Source: Nitrosopumilaceae archaeon (lineage in GTDB: Archaea > Thermoproteota > Nitrososphaeria > Nitrososphaerales > Nitrosopumilaceae). From it: 34,227 nucleotides of DNA. This document shows positions 1 to 6,937 of the stretch, in pieces. The notes under the pieces are model-generated. The model did not search any database and was not told where the DNA came from. It worked only from the letters and a program-made list of their open reading frames with translations. Position 1 is the stretch's first letter. Each line of letters begins with the position of its first letter. The position numbers and the translations under genes are program-made. The stretch spans positions 1 through 34,227 of the forward strand of contig JAJEHG010000057.1 of assembly GCA_022823825.1 (NCBI GenBank), in the 5' to 3' direction.

Positions 1-2286
1 CGTCGGGGGACGGGGCGGTACGCTGACAGGGCGGCGCGCCCGCGCATGCCGCGCGCCGTCCCCCGATAACCAAGGGAACCGTACTGCGGCCGGGTCGCTG
101 CCACCCGTGCCTAGGCCCGAATTTGACCTGAGCTTATACACGACTGGGAATGGGTGGGCAGGTGAGGGGGGCGGCGGCGGATGAATGGACAGGCGGACAC
201 GGCCACATCCCGCGCCTCTGCAGAGACATATGCATGCCAGAGACACGCCGCAACCCAACGGCGCGTTCAATATGACAGCACCGCTCACCCAACGGCGGTG
301 ACGGCAACGGCTCGCATAGTAAAACTGCGCCTGCAGCGCAGCTCCTGATGCTTTCATCGATGCCGCCGCCATTAGAAGTATTTTTGGCACAAGATGCGAA
401 TTCCAATGCCGTCAGACGCAGCACAAGAACCCGCGCCTGCCAGATAGGCACGGGGCCGCAGAGAATTCCAACTAACCGCGCTTGGGACTAAATGCGGCAT
501 GACTTGTCAAGGCGCGACATTCGCAGGGCAGAAATCACGAATGCGCCGACAAATGACCGGAACGCCAAACCAAATGTCAAAGAAATCCGAGAGCGACAGA
601 CAAGGTCAAGTGATCCCAGGTTCAACAGGTAGGATCCAAAATCACGACGAAAGGTGACGCATTCAGTGAAGCCTTGCAAGTGCGCGTTTAAAGACAGGCG
701 AACATCAGGTTCTGGATTCGGCGAATCCAAAAAATAGGGATGTACAGGCAAATAACACCGGCGAATCACGCGTGCTGCGGTGCTGCTGGGATGCTAATTG
801 TTGCAGGCAAGGCGCATTTTCCAATGCTTGCGCGGAGAGAAAATAGGCGCACACATGCAGGCGGCACGATCTTTCAAGGCAAATCATTTGATTTCCCGCC
901 GCATTAATGCACGCATATGCCATCACGTTTTTTCCGTATGGGGATTCTGGTCATCGCGCTGCATTTGCACAAATTAGAAATATTCCACACCAACAGAGCG
1001 CGGTTAGGCAAATGCCTACCTGACTGCAAACGCCGATCATAAAAATACGCCATTGGCCACCATCCAAAAAACGGGTGATTCTGCATAGGGTCACAGCGTT
1101 ACAGCAAAAATTATTCCGGCTAGTAAAACTGCTGTGGGATCACTGCATCTAACAAGATGCACGAACGCCTCACATCTTGTAAACAATGACGGACAAGGCA
1201 GAGAAGTCTGGAGGGACACCAGGATCTTATTGCGGTTGCAGGAGCGCTTGAAGAATCTCCACGTCCTTATTCTTTACAATCAGTCTTTCAAAAAAAGATC
1301 ATCGCGTGTACATGCAACCCACGGATCCTGCCAACAAAGGTCATGGAGCTCGCCCAGAAGAAAGGACGAGTCAGCAGACAGATCCTCTGCGCCGACTTGA
1401 CGTCCGTCAGTCCAGTTACGCATACGACGAGCGCGAGACCGGGCGGCTGCCCCTCACGTCGTCCCATGTGCCAGGGCAGTCCATCCCGCATCCGCAGGGA
1501 GGGACTGTCCTCCCAGAAGCAGGCAGGGTCCTGCGCGTCCAGCCAGGCCGCCCCTCCCCCTCCCCCCCCCCCGGCAATCCAACCGGCATAAAGCACGAAC
1601 AACGGTACTAGTCATGACTGCTACGCACGGATTTCACGTGTTTTGGCGGCTTTCAGGCAGCAAGGCCTGTGGCAGGATGGGCACGGCGCCGCGGCATGCG
1701 CCCGCCGAGCCGACGTAACCGCCACGCAGCAGATGCGCCCATTCGCTTGTCCGTCCACTCACACACACCCCCAGTCAAAGGCGCACTCCAAACCCGCGCA
1801 GTTTGGTCTAGATGGCCCCTCTTTTCAAAGCCCCCTCAACACGCGACTCTTGGAGAATTGATTGTTGTTTTTCGCGCGCCACTCCAGCCCCGACTGCAGG
1901 ATGCGCCGTGCTGCATCACCGCTCGTTGCCCTTGTGTGACAACAAAGGATACCACACGACCGGCTGGCCGCATACCAATCATCGAGGATGGCGCGGCCCG
2001 ATTCAGGGCACGGGGGCGCAGTATACGGCCACGAAGTGACAGTCACAAGACGGGCGCTAATTCCACGCGATCGCATGCGGCCTACAATGTATTTTATTAT
2101 TTTGGATGTTTTCGCTGTAGCTGTGTTGTCACATATGAAATTCCCGCAGCGCCGGCACCATAACTGCCGCCCGCATCTTCTTGCCACCATGGCAGGCCTC
2201 AATCCGCACGACGGGACAGCGCGTCAGCAGTGGTTAATTCCAAAACAAATATTTGCCGCCAATTCGGAACTGAATACGGGATAAAA
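1..2286. other. Long stretch with no convincing gene
   Basis: About 2.3 kb in which I find no open frame with recognisable family features or the codon style of the downstream genes (GC-rich third positions, frequent ATA and AGG). Visible landmarks are an 11-bp perfect inverted repeat (3-13 with 56-66), a segment of lower GC from about 480 to 1300, a pyrimidine-rich tract at about 1551-1572, and AT-rich TATA-like sequence near 2092-2106. One frame stays open from 1190 to 1591 on the plus strand but lacks a convincing start and ends in low-complexity proline. It may be degraded or horizontally acquired DNA, or regulatory and non-coding RNA sequence. I recognise no tRNA, rRNA, SRP RNA or RNase P RNA motif here. 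Confidence 0.5.
3..66. repeat. GC-rich inverted repeat, possible RNA hairpin
   Basis: TCGGGGGACGG at 3-13 is the exact reverse complement of 56-66, with a 42-base GC-rich loop. It could be the stem of a structured RNA or the 3' end of an upstream transcription unit lying outside the window. No T-run follows directly, so a simple terminator is not obvious. Confidence 0.4.
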
Positions 2287-2622
2287 ATGAAGGACTACGA
2301 GCAGGTCATAGTGTGGCTCGACTATTTCAACAAGAACCTCAAAAAATCCAGGGGCCGCAAGCTGGGCCTTGCAAAATGCGTCTTTGACCCATCCCTCAAG
2401 GAGCTGTCCGACGCGGCAACGGAGTCCGGACTGGACATAGCAGAAACGAACGAAAGGGCCCGCTTTCCAAAGAGGCCCTACGTCAGGTCAGGATACATAT
2501 CCCTTCCAAAGGCAGGAAAAACCAAGGGCGCCATACTGGAGATGATATCAAAGAGACTAGTCGCCAAGAGGGCCGCAAAGTCAAAGAAGAAGAAGCAACA
2601 GCCCGACGGCCAGAAACCCTGA
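2287..2622 (+). CDS. srp19: Signal recognition particle protein SRP19
   Basis: This is a 111-residue basic protein matching the SRP19 family, which binds helices 6 and 8 of SRP RNA and helps SRP54 load during co-translational targeting to the membrane. Features seen are the N-terminal VIVWLDYFN segment, the SRGRKLGL basic motif near residues 20-27, a PSLKELSDAA helix, and a Lys-rich tail (SKKKKQQ) common in archaeal forms. I start at ATG 2287 because the family begins just before the YEQVIVWLDYF strand; the frame is open upstream to GTG 2230, which would add unrelated residues. A weak AT-rich element near 2244-2254 may be its promoter. It precedes Gar1 and TFB on the same strand, but those have their own TATA box. 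Confidence 0.85.
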   Translation: MKDYEQVIVWLDYFNKNLKKSRGRKLGLAKCVFDPSLKELSDAATESGLDIAETNERARFPKRPYVRSGYISLPKAGKTKGAILEMISKRLVAKRAAKSKKKKQQPDGQKP

Positions 2623-2665
2623 TTCAAAACTAGCTATTAGATCTAACAAATTTGATCGACCCATA

Positions 2666-2675
2666 TCTTAAATGA
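2666..2675 (+). promoter_or_regulatory. TATA box for gar1-tfb
   Basis: TCTTAAATGA is centred about 27 bp upstream of the Gar1 ATG at 2697, which fits a leaderless transcript. Confidence 0.55.
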
Positions 2676-2696
2676 GCCGCACTCAGTACGTTTGCA

Positions 2697-2981
2697 ATGC
2701 GTGAGATCGGCAGAATACTGCACGTGGCAGGCAGCGGCAGGGTCATCATACAGATATCCGAACCGCTGCCCGAGGGCCAGATACTCTGCGACAAAGGCGG
2801 CACGCGCGTGGCAAGGGTGATGGAGCTCATAGGCCCCGTCAATAGTCCGTTTGCTTCGGCAGCCGCCCTTACCAACAGCATCAAAAAGTACGTTGGCAGG
2901 ACGGTCTTTGCAGGCCAAGAGCAGTACGAGAGGCGCGAGTCCCAGGCATTTGCGCAAAAGAATAGGAGAAGAACAAGATGA
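2697..2981 (+). CDS. gar1: H/ACA snoRNP-like protein Gar1
   Basis: A 94-residue small beta-barrel protein of the Gar1 family, part of the archaeal H/ACA guide ribonucleoprotein that pseudouridylates rRNA (with Cbf5, Nop10 and L7Ae). The recognisable pattern is GRILHVAGSGRVIIQ at the start, a central strand LPEGQILCDKGGTRVARV and the hallmark GPVNSPFAS segment (about residues 47-55). The C-terminal tail is Arg/Lys-rich (QKNRRRTR), as in many archaeal Gar1 proteins. Its stop overlaps the TFB start in an ATGA arrangement, so the two are very probably translated from one mRNA. Gar1 next to TFB is a known archaeal gene pairing. Confidence 0.85.
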   Translation: MREIGRILHVAGSGRVIIQISEPLPEGQILCDKGGTRVARVMELIGPVNSPFASAAALTNSIKKYVGRTVFAGQEQYERRESQAFAQKNRRRTR

Positions 2982-3952
2982 AGATGCTAGGAGAAGAACA
3001 GCAGGTCTGCCGGGAATGCAGCTCCACGCTGGTGGACGACATGCAGAACGGCGAGACCATCTGTACCGGATGCGGCATCGTAACCGACAGCCACATGGTA
3101 GACTATGGGCCGGAGAACGCCAATGCCGAGCACGAGGAGAAGATCAGGCTTGCCAGGGCCTCCGGACTGAACACCTACGCCCAGCACGACCTAGGGGTGA
3201 CCACTGCAATCGGCCCGTCGGCAAAGGACTTTAGCGGCAAGGCCATAGACAGGCGCATCGCAAGCCAGATGAACAACCTCAGAAACTGGCAGAAGCGGAT
3301 CAGGGTCTCAAGCCCCCAGGAGAGGAGGCTTGTCGCGGCCCTGACGGTAATGGGATCCGCGGCCGAATACCTCGGCCTCCCAAAGACCGTGCTGGAGACG
3401 GCGTCCATACTGTACAGGAACATCGACGGCCAGACCAACATCAAGGGCAAGTCAGTGGAGGCGATTGCGTCAGCCATCCTTTACATGGCATGCAAGCAGT
3501 GCGGCGTCGTACGCTCCATTGACGAGATTGCGCGCGGGACAAGCCCCTCAAAGAAGCCCAAGACGAGGCTGGCGGCAAAGTACTACCGCAACCTGGTGAT
3601 GGGGGTTGGCCAGATAAACACGCCGACGGTCACTACAGACAAGTACATCTCAAAGTTTGCAAACATGGCGCAGGTGGACACCAAGGTGGAGAGGCTCGCC
3701 CTCGACATGGCAGGCAAGACCAAGAACGCGTCCATAACGGACGGCAAGTCGCCAAGCGGCATAGCCGCGGCATACCTGTACATGGCGTCCATACTGCTCG
3801 GGTACGGGATCCCGCAGAGGGAGATATCCACCGTGGCAGAGGTGACAGAGGTTACCATACGCAACCGCTGCAGGGAGATACTGACAAGCTACGAGCTTAC
3901 AGTCGCCCTGCGCCCCACGAACACGGCGGCACGCGCCATGCTGACTAGATGA
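2978..3952 (+). CDS. tfb: Transcription initiation factor TFB (TFIIB homologue)
   Basis: A 324-residue archaeal TFB that bridges TBP-bound promoter DNA and RNA polymerase. The N-terminal zinc ribbon is intact: C11, C14, C29 and C32 (CxxC, 14 residues, CxxC). The B-reader/linker region is about residues 40-100. Two cyclin repeats follow, the first around 112-195 (ending in the SVEAIASAILYMACK helix) and the second around 210-300 (with SPSGIAAAYLYMASILLG and the recognition helix TEVTIRNRCREI). The length is typical. The start overlaps the Gar1 stop (ATGA). A T-rich stretch follows 20 bases after the stop. AOA-type archaea often have several TFB genes; whether this is the main one cannot be seen here. 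Confidence 0.95.
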   Translation: MKMLGEEQQVCRECSSTLVDDMQNGETICTGCGIVTDSHMVDYGPENANAEHEEKIRLARASGLNTYAQHDLGVTTAIGPSAKDFSGKAIDRRIASQMNNLRNWQKRIRVSSPQERRLVAALTVMGSAAEYLGLPKTVLETASILYRNIDGQTNIKGKSVEAIASAILYMACKQCGVVRSIDEIARGTSPSKKPKTRLAAKYYRNLVMGVGQINTPTVTTDKYISKFANMAQVDTKVERLALDMAGKTKNASITDGKSPSGIAAAYLYMASILLGYGIPQREISTVAEVTEVTIRNRCREILTSYELTVALRPTNTAARAMLTR

Positions 3953-3972
3953 GTGCGCCGACGACCTCGAGA

Positions 3973-3992
3973 CTTTTCATTTTTTATTTTAT
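3973..3992 (+). terminator. T-rich archaeal terminator after tfb
   Basis: Runs of 4, 6 and 4 T on the coding strand shortly after the TFB stop, in otherwise GC-rich DNA, resemble archaeal intrinsic termination signals. Confidence 0.5.
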
Positions 3993-4069
3993 CATGCGGC
4001 ATCTGCCGGCGGCCGTGCGCCCACGCAGGGCCGGCCACCACCATTAGGATCAGCTAAATACCGTCTGCA

Positions 4070-4079
4070 TTATATATCG
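4070..4079 (+). promoter_or_regulatory. TATA box for sufC
   Basis: ATTATATATC is centred 25 bp before the SufC ATG at 4099, implying a leaderless mRNA. Confidence 0.65.
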
Positions 4080-4098
4080 AGGCGAAGGACACGCGGCA

Positions 4099-4884
4099 AT
4101 GGCGGTTCTCGAGATAAGGGACCTGCACGTAAGCAGGGACGGCAAGGAGATACTCAAGGGGGTCAACCTCAAGACGGGCCCGGGCCAGGTCCATGCCATA
4201 ATGGGCCCCAACGGCTCCGGCAAGAGCACGCTTGCATACACGCTGCTCGCGCACCCAAAGTACGAGGTGACGCGGGGCGACATACTGCTTGACGGCCAGA
4301 GCATACGGGACATGAAGGCCGACGAGCGCGCAAAGCGCGGACTGTTTCTGGGATTCCAGTACCCGACAGAGGTGTCCGGCGTAGGGTTCTCGCACTTTCT
4401 GCGCACCGCGTACAACTCGCTGAGCAAGGCGCTCGAGGGAGACGACCGCGAGGTCTTCATTACGGTGCGCGAGTTCCAAAAGTACCTCAGGGAGAACCTC
4501 GAAAAGGTCGGGCTAAAGGAGGAGTTTCTCTCAAGGTACCTCAACGAGGGATTCTCGGGGGGCGAGAAGAAGCGCGCCGAGGTACTGCAGATGGCCGTGC
4601 TGAAGCCCAAGATATCGATACTGGATGAGCCCGACTCTGGACTCGACATCGACGCGGTCCAGGCAGTCGCAAAGGCCATAAGCCAGGTGTCAGGCACCGA
4701 CTCAACCATAGTAGTCATAACCCACTATGCAAGGATACTCAGGTTCCTTGACAAGCTCGACTATGTGCACGTCTTTGCAGACGGCAGGGTCCTAAAGACC
4801 GGGGACTCGACCCTTGCAGACAAGCTCGAAAAAGACGGGTACGACTGGGTGATAGAAGAGCAGCAACAGCAGGTTGCCCAATAA
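4099..4884 (+). CDS. sufC: Fe-S cluster assembly ATPase SufC
   Basis: A 261-residue soluble ABC ATPase of the SufC family, which energises the SufBC(D) scaffold for [Fe-S] cluster assembly. Motifs seen are Walker A GPNGSGKST (36-44), the Q-loop QYP (87-89), the SufC-type signature FSGGEKKR (152-159), Walker B ending ISILDEPDSGLD (172-183) and the switch histidine H209 in ITHY. The FSGGEKKRAEVLQMA and DEPDSGLDIDA wording is diagnostic of SufC rather than an importer ATPase. Its usual partners SufB and SufD are not adjacent, since the next gene is convergent and unrelated, so the suf genes are split in this genome or lie outside the window. The tail ends in a short Gln-rich stretch. Confidence 0.95.
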   Translation: MAVLEIRDLHVSRDGKEILKGVNLKTGPGQVHAIMGPNGSGKSTLAYTLLAHPKYEVTRGDILLDGQSIRDMKADERAKRGLFLGFQYPTEVSGVGFSHFLRTAYNSLSKALEGDDREVFITVREFQKYLRENLEKVGLKEEFLSRYLNEGFSGGEKKRAEVLQMAVLKPKISILDEPDSGLDIDAVQAVAKAISQVSGTDSTIVVITHYARILRFLDKLDYVHVFADGRVLKTGDSTLADKLEKDGYDWVIEEQQQQVAQ

Positions 4885-5034
4885 CGTGTAGTCAACGAGA
4901 AGGGCGGCAAAGCGGCCGCAAAACACAGCATCAATGTAGCGTTGTCCGGCATGCGCGCGAACATGAGATAGCCGAACCGCGTAGTATTACCCGCCAGAAG
5001 ACATGCATGCGGCGCCATATACGGGGGAAAGGCG

Positions 5035-5343
5035 TCAGTCCACGGGGTTGACCTTCATCTCGCCGTACTTGCCAGAAGATATCGAGATCTCGCCCCGGAA
5101 CTCTTTGGTGTACCCGTTGATGATCTCAACAACGTCGCCCTCTTTGACCTTTGAGATGTCGTCACCCCACAGCGTCAGCTTTATCTCGCCGGAGTCGTCT
5201 GCAAGTATGTGGTCGCACACGTCCTTTGGCTCGCCGGACTTTAGAGTCACTGTCCTCTTCTCGCCCAGCCTCTTGACGGTGGTCTTGATGTTAATCCCGC
5301 CGCGCATCTTTTTGGCCTGATCGACAGATACGTAGTCAGTCAT
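5035..5343 (-). CDS. Single-stranded DNA-binding OB-fold protein, crenarchaeal SSB-like
   Basis: A 102-residue protein consisting almost only of one OB fold. The segment DDSGEIKLTLWGDDISKVKEGDVV followed by an INGYTKEFRGEISISSGKYG strand pair closely resembles the DNA-binding domain of the Sulfolobus single-strand binding protein, with the expected aromatic Trp and Phe positions. I infer binding of ssDNA in replication and repair. The start is set at ATG 5343 because a TATA box lies 26 bp upstream; the open frame extends 30 codons further upstream but that part is not like the family. Unlike Sulfolobus SSB it lacks the long flexible Gly/Arg and acidic C-terminal tail and ends right after the fold (VNPVD). 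Confidence 0.85.
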   Translation of the reverse strand: MTDYVSVDQAKKMRGGINIKTTVKRLGEKRTVTLKSGEPKDVCDHILADDSGEIKLTLWGDDISKVKEGDVVEIINGYTKEFRGEISISSGKYGEMKVNPVD

Positions 5344-5364
5344 ACTGCCCCGTCTCATGCGAGT

Positions 5365-5374
5365 AATTATAAGC
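5365..5374 (-). promoter_or_regulatory. TATA box for the SSB-like gene
   Basis: The minus strand reads GCTTATAATT, centred about 26 bp before the ATG at 5343. Confidence 0.6.
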
Positions 5375-5407
5375 CTTTGTTGCAGGCGGGCAAGCCAGAT
5401 CGAAATT

Positions 5408-5417
5408 GAAAAATAGC
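5408..5417 (+). promoter_or_regulatory. TATA-like box for tRNA-Leu
   Basis: GAAAAATAGC is centred about 26 bp before the first base of the mature tRNA (5438), which leaves little or no 5' leader. Confidence 0.4.
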
Positions 5418-5437
5418 GACTGTGCAGGCGCATAGTC

Positions 5438-5533
5438 GCAGAGATATCGAAGCCCGGTCAACCGAGAGGGACTCAAGATCCGTAAGTGATCCCTTCTCTT
5501 AGGAGTTCGTGGGTTCAAATCCCACTCTCTGCA
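5438..5533 (+). tRNA. tRNA-Leu (anticodon CAA) with an 11-nt intron
   Basis: The acceptor stem GCAGAGA (5438-5444) pairs perfectly with TCTCTGC (5526-5532), with discriminator A5533. The T arm is GTGGG/CCCAC around TTCAAAT (5509-5525), and a leucine-type long variable arm (CTC/GAG) sits at about 5496-5505. The anticodon stem AGGGA (5467-5471) pairs with TCCCT (5490-5494) only if an insertion in the loop is removed. Taking out 11 nt (about 5478-5488) gives the loop CTCAAGA with anticodon CAA at 5474-5476. A bulge-helix-bulge can be drawn: bulges AGA and TGA around CTCA/TAAG with one C-A mismatch. The exact intron boundaries are ambiguous by one or two bases because GAT is repeated at both ends. 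Confidence 0.9.
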
Positions 5534-5534
5534 C

Positions 5535-5669
5535 CTATTGTGATGCGGGCGTAGCCTGCACGCGAACCCTCGTAGTCGAGTGGTTCATGATCTCCCTGTG
5601 GATCGCGGCAAGGTTCTCGTCTTTGAATACGAGGTTGCACCTAAAGCACTTGGAGGCAACCTCGGTCAT
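5535..5669 (-). CDS. 44-residue C2H2 zinc-finger protein
   Basis: A short ORF of 44 residues with one zinc-finger pattern: C8-x2-C11-x12-H24-x5-H30, with Phe15 and Leu20 near the hydrophobic positions of the classical C2H2 fold (one residue off the strict consensus). It starts MTEVASKCFRCNLVFKDEN. A strong TATA box lies 27 bp upstream of its ATG, the same promoter geometry as annotated genes here, which supports a real leaderless gene. Its stop codon lies 1 nt from the convergent tRNA-Leu 3' end. It probably binds nucleic acid or acts as a small regulator; the target is unknown. Small C2H2 proteins are known in some archaea, but I cannot name an orthologue. Confidence 0.7.
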   Translation of the reverse strand: MTEVASKCFRCNLVFKDENLAAIHREIMNHSTTRVRVQATPASQ

Positions 5670-5690
5670 GTGCAAAAAGTAACCGGATTG

Positions 5691-5700
5691 CTTATAAAAG
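5691..5700 (-). promoter_or_regulatory. TATA box for the zinc-finger ORF
   Basis: The minus strand reads CTTTTATAAG, centred 26-27 bp before the ATG at 5669. It is one of the best TATA matches in the window. Confidence 0.65.
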
Positions 5701-5800
5701 TATTGGACATTTTGTTCATTTTCTTAGCATATATGACATCACATACCAAAAAGATGAGATTATTTCTAAATATTGTGCAATATGATGCGATATTTTGTGG
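5701..5800. promoter_or_regulatory. AT-rich intergenic island with dyad symmetry
   Basis: About 100 bp of strongly AT-rich DNA between two GC-rich genes. It contains ATATTG-TG-CAATAT (5770-5783) and a near-repeat GCAATAT / GCGATAT whose copies are spaced 10 bp apart, about one helical turn. This would suit a protein-binding site or a second promoter; no product is assigned. Confidence 0.35.
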
Positions 5801-5929
5801 GAGGTTGGCGGCAGGCGGGGCAGGGCCTGACGATCGCGCGCACGGCTACGAATCCGCGCGGGCGCCGCCCGCCAAAACCACGACAAAAAGGGATTTACAG
5901 CAAGGAAGTCCCTGAATAATGACTGCAAG

Positions 5930-6556
5930 ATGGAGGCAGATCCCCTGTTTGATGCAGTGGGGGGACTCTCGTATGCCGGGATATTCCTGCTGCTAGTCGG
6001 CGTCAACGCGTCGCCTGTACTGATGCCGCCAAGCTGGGTGATACTGGCCTCGTTCCACCTGCTTGACCCTACCCTGGATGTCATACTGCTTGCGGCCGTC
6101 GGGGCCACGGGGGCCACGGCGGGCAGGTTTGTCTTAAAGCGCGTCAGCATACGCTTCAGGCGGTTTGTGGGGCCCGAGCAGCGCGAGAACCTTGACGCGG
6201 TAGGCAGGTACCTCAACGGCAAGAGGTACGGGTACGTGCTTGCGTCGTTTCTGTTTGGCGCGACCCCGCTGCCAAGCAACATGCTGTTCATCGCATACGG
6301 GCTCATGCATGCAAAGAGCGCCGGTATATACGCCGGCTTCTGGGCCGGCAGGATGATATCATACGTGATAATGATACACCTGGGAGACATAGTGCTGCGC
6401 CCCTTTGTCGGGATATTCGAGGACAGGCTGGTGGGGATACTGGTAGTCGACGGCATCGGGCTCGGCGTGGTCGCGATATTCGCGTTCATAGACTGGACCC
6501 TCCTGATAACGAAAAAGAGGCTGAGGTTTACAAAACCCAGGATCTGGAGGATCTGA
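5930..6556 (+). CDS. DedA/VTT-like integral membrane protein
   Basis: A 208-residue membrane protein with several hydrophobic segments (about 12-45, 50-68, 102-125, 130-155 and 165-192). The central GATPLPSNMLFIAYGLMHAK segment followed by GFWAGRMISY resembles the VTT/DedA (SNARE-associated) family, which has a conserved re-entrant proline region and a glycine/arginine motif. Members are implicated in membrane lipid scrambling or transport and envelope homeostasis; the substrate here is unknown. It is somewhat distant from bacterial DedA, so the family call is moderate. The C-terminus is basic (LRFTKPRIWRI) and probably cytosolic. It stands alone; its promoter is not clear, with only a weak TTTACA-type element about 35 bp upstream. 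Confidence 0.75.
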   Translation: MEADPLFDAVGGLSYAGIFLLLVGVNASPVLMPPSWVILASFHLLDPTLDVILLAAVGATGATAGRFVLKRVSIRFRRFVGPEQRENLDAVGRYLNGKRYGYVLASFLFGATPLPSNMLFIAYGLMHAKSAGIYAGFWAGRMISYVIMIHLGDIVLRPFVGIFEDRLVGILVVDGIGLGVVAIFAFIDWTLLITKKRLRFTKPRIWRI

Positions 6557-6625
6557 CGAGTCCGCTGGCCCGGCAGGGGCGGGATGTAACGATTGCGCGG
6601 CGCGGGCGCGTCGGGGTAGCCGCTG

Positions 6626-6937
6626 CTACCCGTAGTCGACGTAGCGGTCGTACCTCTTCTCGATCTCGTTGTTGCGGCCCGACACTACCCTCTCATACTC
6701 TTGGTCGCGGCGCATTGCAATGTACCGGCGTATGTCGGCAAACTCAGGCGTGTCCGGGTAGGAGTCAAAGAGCGGTTCGGCCATCCTCAGGTACTCCAGC
6801 ACCTTGGCGCGGTACTCGGCGCGGGTGGGGTTGCGCACGCCCCTCATCCTGAACCACACGGCGGCCCAGCTGGAACCAAGCACGTGCGGCATCAGGTCAA
6901 ACGCCCTCTCAATCTCAAACCGCTCGTCGTTTCTCAT
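6626..6937 (-). CDS. Small acidic/basic-rich protein coupled to hemB, function unknown
   Basis: A 103-residue soluble protein I do not recognise. It is rich in charged residues and predicted mostly helical, with aromatic clusters (SSWAAVWFRMRG, EYLRMAEPLFDSYPDTPEF) and no Cys pairs, signal peptide or membrane segment. Its ATG overlaps the hemB stop by four bases (ATGA), so it should be translated with porphobilinogen synthase, and a role linked to tetrapyrrole synthesis is a reasonable guess from context only. The codon style matches its neighbours, which supports a real gene. Confidence 0.7.
   Translation of the reverse strand: MRNDERFEIERAFDLMPHVLGSSWAAVWFRMRGVRNPTRAEYRAKVLEYLRMAEPLFDSYPDTPEFADIRRYIAMRRDQEYERVVSGRNNEIEKRYDRYVDYG

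Noticed and set aside
134..451. 105-codon minus-strand open frame and similar ones in 488-2202
   Set aside because: Cys, Ser and Arg-rich translations without domain features, and overlapping frames of similar length on both strands suggest chance.
1190..1591. Open frame with a possible helix-turn-helix-like segment near 1331-1400
   Set aside because: No good start, low-complexity proline end, and no family that I can name; kept only as part of the 1-2286 observation.
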